Position numbers and translations under genes: made by a program
Shown here: positions 7,024-9,770 of the stretch, piece by piece
Layout: each line of letters begins with the position of its first letter
How positions within the stretch are numbered: the stretch's first letter is position 1
NCBI GenBank assembly: GCA_020443005.1
Contig: JAGRJA010000210.1
Location: forward strand, 1 to 9,770
DNA: 9,770 nt
Origin: Pseudomonadales bacterium
Lineage (GTDB): Bacteria; Pseudomonadota; Gammaproteobacteria; Pseudomonadales; UBA7239
Reading direction: 5' to 3'
The notes under the pieces: model-generated
What the model was told of the DNA's origin: nothing
Databases searched by the model: none
Seen by the model: the letters and a program-made list of their open reading frames with translations, nothing else

Positions 7024-7208
7024 TGATTTTCTCCAGTGGTAAATTCGATTGGCTTGATGTGAAGCAGCGCAACGGCCACCGCGACCCAAGCCAAGCTGCT
7101 CCTGCGGACTTCGGGTTACGGGCTTTACCCGGACGCTCTATCCAGCCTGCCGTTCAAAACAAAAAACCCCAACGCCCTCAAGGCTAAAACCAAGTGATTT
7201 ACTCGGTT
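7024..7208 (-). other. Untranslated leader between the operon promoter and the dioxygenase gene
   Basis: About 190 nt of transcribed leader is predicted from the promoter at 7218-7246 to the ATG at 7023. I see no convincing gene here. Short possible stems include CGGGT/ACCCG around 7124-7143 and AGCAGC/GCTGCT (7063-7068 with 7095-7100). A T run on the minus strand (7161-7166) follows a G-rich stretch but without a clear strong stem, so I do not call a terminator. No riboswitch class was recognised. Confidence 0.4.
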
Positions 7209-7239
7209 ATTATTACGATACTATTGGTATCGTAATAAT
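7209..7239. promoter_or_regulatory. Perfect 13-bp inverted repeat, likely repressor operator
   Basis: ATTATTACGATAC at 7209-7221 is repeated in perfect inverted form at 7227-7239 (GTATCGTAATAAT) with a 5-bp centre (TATTG). AT-rich 13-bp arms with a short centre are typical of dimeric helix-turn-helix repressors such as the TetR family. The repeat covers the spacer and -10 of the leftward promoter, so a bound protein would block RNA polymerase. No regulator gene lies in the window. The repeat is directly seen; regulator type is inference. It lacks the GC-rich stem and T run of a terminator. Confidence 0.85.
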
Positions 7240-7246
7240 CTGTCAA
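7218..7246 (-). promoter_or_regulatory. Leftward sigma70 promoter of the catabolic operon
   Basis: On the minus strand a perfect consensus -35, TTGACA (7246-7241), is followed after exactly 17 bp by TAGTAT (7223-7218, 4/6 to TATAAT). Transcription would start near 7211 and run into the dioxygenase gene. The spacer and -10 lie inside the 13-bp inverted repeat, which indicates a repressed, inducible promoter. Confidence 0.7.
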
Positions 7247-7387
7247 GCTAGCCATGAAAACCCTGAAGGGATAAATGTTCCTTTCTCCATGAAAGGGCAG
7301 GAGGTCAAACCTGAAAATGCAGCCAGAAAACAGCTTGCGCAGACAATAACGACCTGCCGAAATTGACCATTCTTTCATTTTATAATA

Positions 7388-7403
7388 CTGTGTATAAATA
7401 CAG
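7388..7403 (+). promoter_or_regulatory. LexA (SOS) box in the intI promoter
   Basis: CTGTGTATAAATACAG fits the gammaproteobacterial LexA consensus CTGT-N8-ACAG in all eight fixed positions, with an AT-rich centre and a flanking TA on the left as in TACTGT. It ends 24 bp before the intI ATG. Candidate -10 elements are TATAAT (7381-7386), just left of the box, and TATAAA (7393-7398), inside it; LexA bound here would cover either start region. I could not find a good -35 at 16-18 bp. SOS control of integron integrases is established in other bacteria. Confidence 0.88.
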
Positions 7404-7427
7404 TTGTTTTTGCACAAGGAGTTGTAA

Positions 7428-8423
7428 ATGGCTCGCGAAATGGATGACATCCCCGTCCCGATAGACCCCGCCTCTACCCGTTTTCTTGATCAGCTGCGAC
7501 TGTTTATTCGTCACAAAAAACTGGCATGGGCCACTGAAAAAACCTATGTGCTATGGGTGCGCCGTTTTATTTTCTATCACCGCAAACAACACCCTTCAGG
7601 TCTGGCTGAAGCCGAGATTGAACAGTACCTGAATCATCTTGTTGCAGAGCGCAATGTCTCGCCCCGCACCCAGGCGGTGGCGCTCAATGCACTGATTTTT
7701 CTATACAAACAATTTCTGGGAAAGCATCTGGAACAGCTTCATTTCGAGCCTTCTCGTCAGCACCGTTCCGTACCTGTTGTCTTCAGTCACAGAGAGGCCA
7801 CCACCATTATCAATGCCATGAAAGGAACACCAAAACTCATCTCCCGACTGATGTACGGCAGTGGCTTGCGTATCAATGAGTGTACCCGGCTGCGGGTAAA
7901 GGATCTCGACTTTGACATGCATGAACTGGTAGTACGCAATGGAAAAGGCGGCAAGGACAGACGCACCTTGCTGCCAGAATCACTTATCGAGGAACTCAGG
8001 CAACAAATCGGGCGGGTCAAACTGCTTCATCAACAAGATACTGCCAACGGCATTGGCGAGGTGTGGATGCCCTACTCACTTGCCAGGAAATACCCTGCTG
8101 CCGGTCATAGCCTTGCCTGGCAGTTCGTATTCCCTTCATCCAATGTCGCTGCTGACCCCCGAACCGGGGTTATTCGTCGCCATCATATTCACCAACGCAC
8201 CGTTCAAAAAGCCATGAAAAAAGCACTTTCGGAAACCGGCATCAATAAACACGCCAGCCCTCACACCTTTCGTCACAGTTTCGCTACCCGCCTGCTCGAG
8301 AAGGGCTATGATTTGCGCACAATCCAGGAGCTACTCGGGCACAGCGACATCCATACCACCGAAATTTATACACATGTCCTCAATAAAGGTGGGCGCGGCG
8401 TTGTCAGCCCGATTGACGGGTAA
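7428..8423 (+). CDS. intI: Integron integrase (tyrosine recombinase, 331 aa)
   Basis: Site-specific tyrosine recombinase of the IntI family, which recombines attI and attC sites to capture or shuffle gene cassettes. It has an N-terminal SAM-like DNA-binding domain (about 16-105) and a catalytic domain with Arg148 (GSGLRINECTRLR), Lys173 (GKGGKDR), His279 and Arg282 (SPHTFRHSFATRLL), His305 (LLGHSDIHTT) and nucleophile Tyr314 (EIYTHVL), each two positions after the IntI1 numbering. The IntI-specific insertion missing from XerC/XerD is present (about 210-250: EVWMPYSLARKYPAAGHS, then FPSSNVAADPRTG, RRHH), as is the terminal GGRGVVSPID. AAGGAG lies 7 nt before the ATG. A LexA box precedes it, so SOS induction is expected. 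It looks intact, yet no attI core or attC was found on either side. It is divergent from the catabolic operon and 100 bp before glnE. Confidence 0.94.
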   Translation: MAREMDDIPVPIDPASTRFLDQLRLFIRHKKLAWATEKTYVLWVRRFIFYHRKQHPSGLAEAEIEQYLNHLVAERNVSPRTQAVALNALIFLYKQFLGKHLEQLHFEPSRQHRSVPVVFSHREATTIINAMKGTPKLISRLMYGSGLRINECTRLRVKDLDFDMHELVVRNGKGGKDRRTLLPESLIEELRQQIGRVKLLHQQDTANGIGEVWMPYSLARKYPAAGHSLAWQFVFPSSNVAADPRTGVIRRHHIHQRTVQKAMKKALSETGINKHASPHTFRHSFATRLLEKGYDLRTIQELLGHSDIHTTEIYTHVLNKGGRGVVSPIDG

Positions 8424-8449
8424 GATGAGGGGTAAGAACAGCCACCGGT

Positions 8450-8477
8450 TTGCCTGAAGTCATTTCACTTTTATAAC
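8450..8477 (+). promoter_or_regulatory. Possible glnE promoter
   Basis: TTGCCT (8450-8455) and TATAAC (8472-8477, 5/6 to consensus) are separated by 16 bp in the 100-bp gap between intI and glnE. Transcription would start near 8484, 40 bp before the GTG. The -35 is only 4/6, so this is a modest prediction; glnE could also be read from the intI promoter. Confidence 0.35.
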
Positions 8478-8523
8478 AAACACTGAATAATGCGGCTTGA
8501 CACATTTCTATTGCAGGTGACCC

Positions 8524-9770
8524 GTGACAATCACACCCGATCAGGCCAGCCATCTACCGGAACAGTTTTCCGCTGATTTTGTTGTTCTCTGGCAAGGCCT
8601 GCTCGACCACTGTACTGAAGAACAGCGTCTCGCTCTGGAACATGCTGCTGGAAATGACGGCACCCGGCAACAAATCGAAAAGGTTTTTATTTGCAGCCAA
8701 TGGTTCGTCGAAACGGCTTGTAAACACCCGGACTGGCTAATCGATATTCTGCAAGGAAATCCTGCAAGCTCAGCGGGGTTGCTCGACAGGCTAATGTCAG
8801 CCGATACTGAACAGGCACTTTTCAAACAGCTCCGGCTCTATCGCAACCGCCAACAGATGCACATTATCTGGCGTGACCTGTTACGGCTGAATACAACGCT
8901 GCAGACCACCGCCAGTCTGACCGAATTGGCCAATCAGTGCATCGCACACACCTGCGACATCCTCTATCAACAGTGCTGCGAAGAAATGGGCACACCTTTT
9001 GGTGAGGAGAGCGGCGAACAACAACATCTTTTAGTGATCGGCATGGGAAAACTCGGTGCCGGTGAGCTCAACCTGTCATCGGATATAGACCTCATATTTA
9101 CTTACCCGGAAAGTGGCGAAACCCGCTTTCCGGAAGAAAACGACGAAAATAAAACGGCAACAGCTCCCCGCAAGAAAACGCGCAGTAATCAGGAGTTTTT
9201 CATCAAACTGTGCCAGAAACTGATTCAGGCACTGGATACCGTCACTGTTGATGGCTTTGTTTTTCGTGTGGATATGCGACTGCGACCACATGGCGAAAGC
9301 GGGCCATTGGTGGTCAATTTCGCATCCCTTGAAAACTATTATGAAAAACAGGGTCGCAACTGGGAGCGTTATGCCATGGTTAAGGCCCGCGTTATTTGTG
9401 GGCCGGAAACCGACAGAAGCACGCTTCTAGACATGCTTCGTCCTTTCACCTATCGCCGCTACATTGATTTCACGGCCATCGAGGGCTTGCGAAGCATGAA
9501 GGCCATGATCAATCGCGAGTCACATCGCCGAGACCTAAAAAACAATATCAAACTGGGACAGGGAGGCATTCGCGAAATAGAATTCATTGCCCAGGCTATA
9601 CAATTGATACGCGGTGGCCGGGAGCAGGAACTTCAGCAACCCGAATTACTCACCATCCTGCCGCTGCTTGCCGAAAAGCAGTTAATGCCTGCAGAAGCCG
9701 TTGACGAGCTGGTTACTGCCTACTTTTTTTTACGCAATACCGAACACGCCCTGCAGGCATGGCAAGACAA
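8524..9770 (+). CDS. glnE: Bifunctional glutamine synthetase adenylyltransferase/adenylyl-removing enzyme, N-terminal 415 residues
   Basis: GlnE adds AMP to glutamine synthetase when nitrogen is ample and removes it when nitrogen is short, under control of PII. The visible part is the N-terminal, adenylyl-removing half. Its nucleotidyltransferase core has GMGKLGAGELN (173-183) and SSDIDLIF (185-192, with the two metal-binding Asp), then DGFVFRVDMRLRPHGESGPL (243-262), NWERYAMVKAR (279-289) and GGIREIEFIAQ (about 349-359). The frame is open to the right edge; full-length proteins are about 950 residues, so more than half is outside. The start is GTG at 8524: an in-frame TGA at 8518-8520 excludes a longer form, and AGGTGA lies just before it. 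A charged segment at about 200-220 (acidic, then Lys/Arg-rich) is longer than in the E. coli protein. It is a housekeeping gene and marks the chromosomal edge of the accessory region. Confidence 0.97.
   Translation, partial: MTITPDQASHLPEQFSADFVVLWQGLLDHCTEEQRLALEHAAGNDGTRQQIEKVFICSQWFVETACKHPDWLIDILQGNPASSAGLLDRLMSADTEQALFKQLRLYRNRQQMHIIWRDLLRLNTTLQTTASLTELANQCIAHTCDILYQQCCEEMGTPFGEESGEQQHLLVIGMGKLGAGELNLSSDIDLIFTYPESGETRFPEENDENKTATAPRKKTRSNQEFFIKLCQKLIQALDTVTVDGFVFRVDMRLRPHGESGPLVVNFASLENYYEKQGRNWERYAMVKARVICGPETDRSTLLDMLRPFTYRRYIDFTAIEGLRSMKAMINRESHRRDLKNNIKLGQGGIREIEFIAQAIQLIRGGREQELQQPELLTILPLLAEKQLMPAEAVDELVTAYFFLRNTEHALQAWQD

Noticed and set aside
7024..7089. Longer N-terminus of the dioxygenase from the ATG at 7089
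   Set aside because: The added residues are basic and unlike the family, and the ATG at 7023 has its own CTGGAG site at proper distance.
7167..7173. GTTGGGG on the minus strand as a possible attI/attC core near intI
   Set aside because: The last base violates the GTTRRRY consensus and no second site or pairing arm is present.
7363..7386. TTGACC and TATAAT as an intI promoter pair
   Set aside because: The spacer is only 12 bp, too short for sigma70. The TATAAT remains a possible -10 with a weak -35.
7199..7450. Minus-strand open frame of 83 codons
   Set aside because: It spans the LexA box, the intI start and the operator palindrome, and shows no protein family features.
7428..8423. XerC/XerD or phage integrase instead of integron integrase
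   Set aside because: The extra segment of about 210-250 residues with ARKYP and the RRHH and GVVSPID motifs are IntI features absent from Xer proteins.
8497..8502. Perfect TTGACA upstream of glnE
   Set aside because: The position 17 bp downstream falls on the GTG start and reads nothing like TATAAT, so it would not serve glnE.
1..9770. CRISPR arrays, tRNA/rRNA genes, insertion sequences
   Set aside because: No repeated spacer pattern, no tRNA-like cloverleaf or rRNA sequence, and no transposase or terminal repeats were recognised.

Overview
The window looks like chromosomal DNA from a gammaproteobacterium with a middling GC content. The support is a typical proteobacterial glnE at the right edge, a LexA box of the E. 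coli/gammaproteobacterial type, and a steroid- or aromatic-type catabolic operon of the kind common in marine and soil gammaproteobacteria. I cannot name the species.

Positions 1 to about 7246 hold a leftward (minus strand) catabolic operon. In transcription order it encodes an HsaC/TesB/BphC-type extradiol ring-cleavage dioxygenase (7023-6058), an acyl-CoA dehydrogenase (5826-4714), an MFE-2/17beta-HSD4-type short-chain dehydrogenase (4661-3777), an HMG-CoA-synthase-like protein fused to a DUF35 zinc/OB domain (3691-2243), an SCP2-type thiolase (2246-1098), a divergent enoyl-CoA hydratase/isomerase family protein (1089-262), and the N-terminal part of a second crotonase-family protein that leaves the window at position 1. 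The set reads as 'cleave a catechol ring, then beta-oxidise the resulting CoA thioesters'. Plausible substrates are a steroid, an estrogen-like phenolic steroid, a diterpenoid or an alkyl-aromatic; the sequence does not decide which. Several members lack the residues that define their families: the HMGS-like domain lacks Glu/Cys/His, the crotonase has His where both catalytic Glu should be, and the acyl-CoA dehydrogenase lacks both usual Glu positions. This points to specialised complexes rather than textbook beta-oxidation.

The operon is preceded by a consensus-like promoter (TTGACA-N17-TAGTAT) whose spacer and -10 are covered by a perfect 13-bp inverted repeat (7209-7239), very probably the operator of a repressor encoded elsewhere. 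About 190 nt of leader separates it from the dioxygenase start.

Positions 7428-8423 (plus strand) encode an integron integrase (IntI) with all catalytic residues and the IntI-specific insertion. A perfect LexA/SOS box (CTGT-N8-ACAG, 7388-7403) lies just before it. No attI core, attC site or cassette array could be recognised on either side, so it looks like an orphan, SOS-controlled integrase inserted between the catabolic operon and glnE. Position 8524 to the right edge is the N-terminal part of glnE (glutamine synthetase adenylyltransferase/adenylyl-removing enzyme), starting at GTG.
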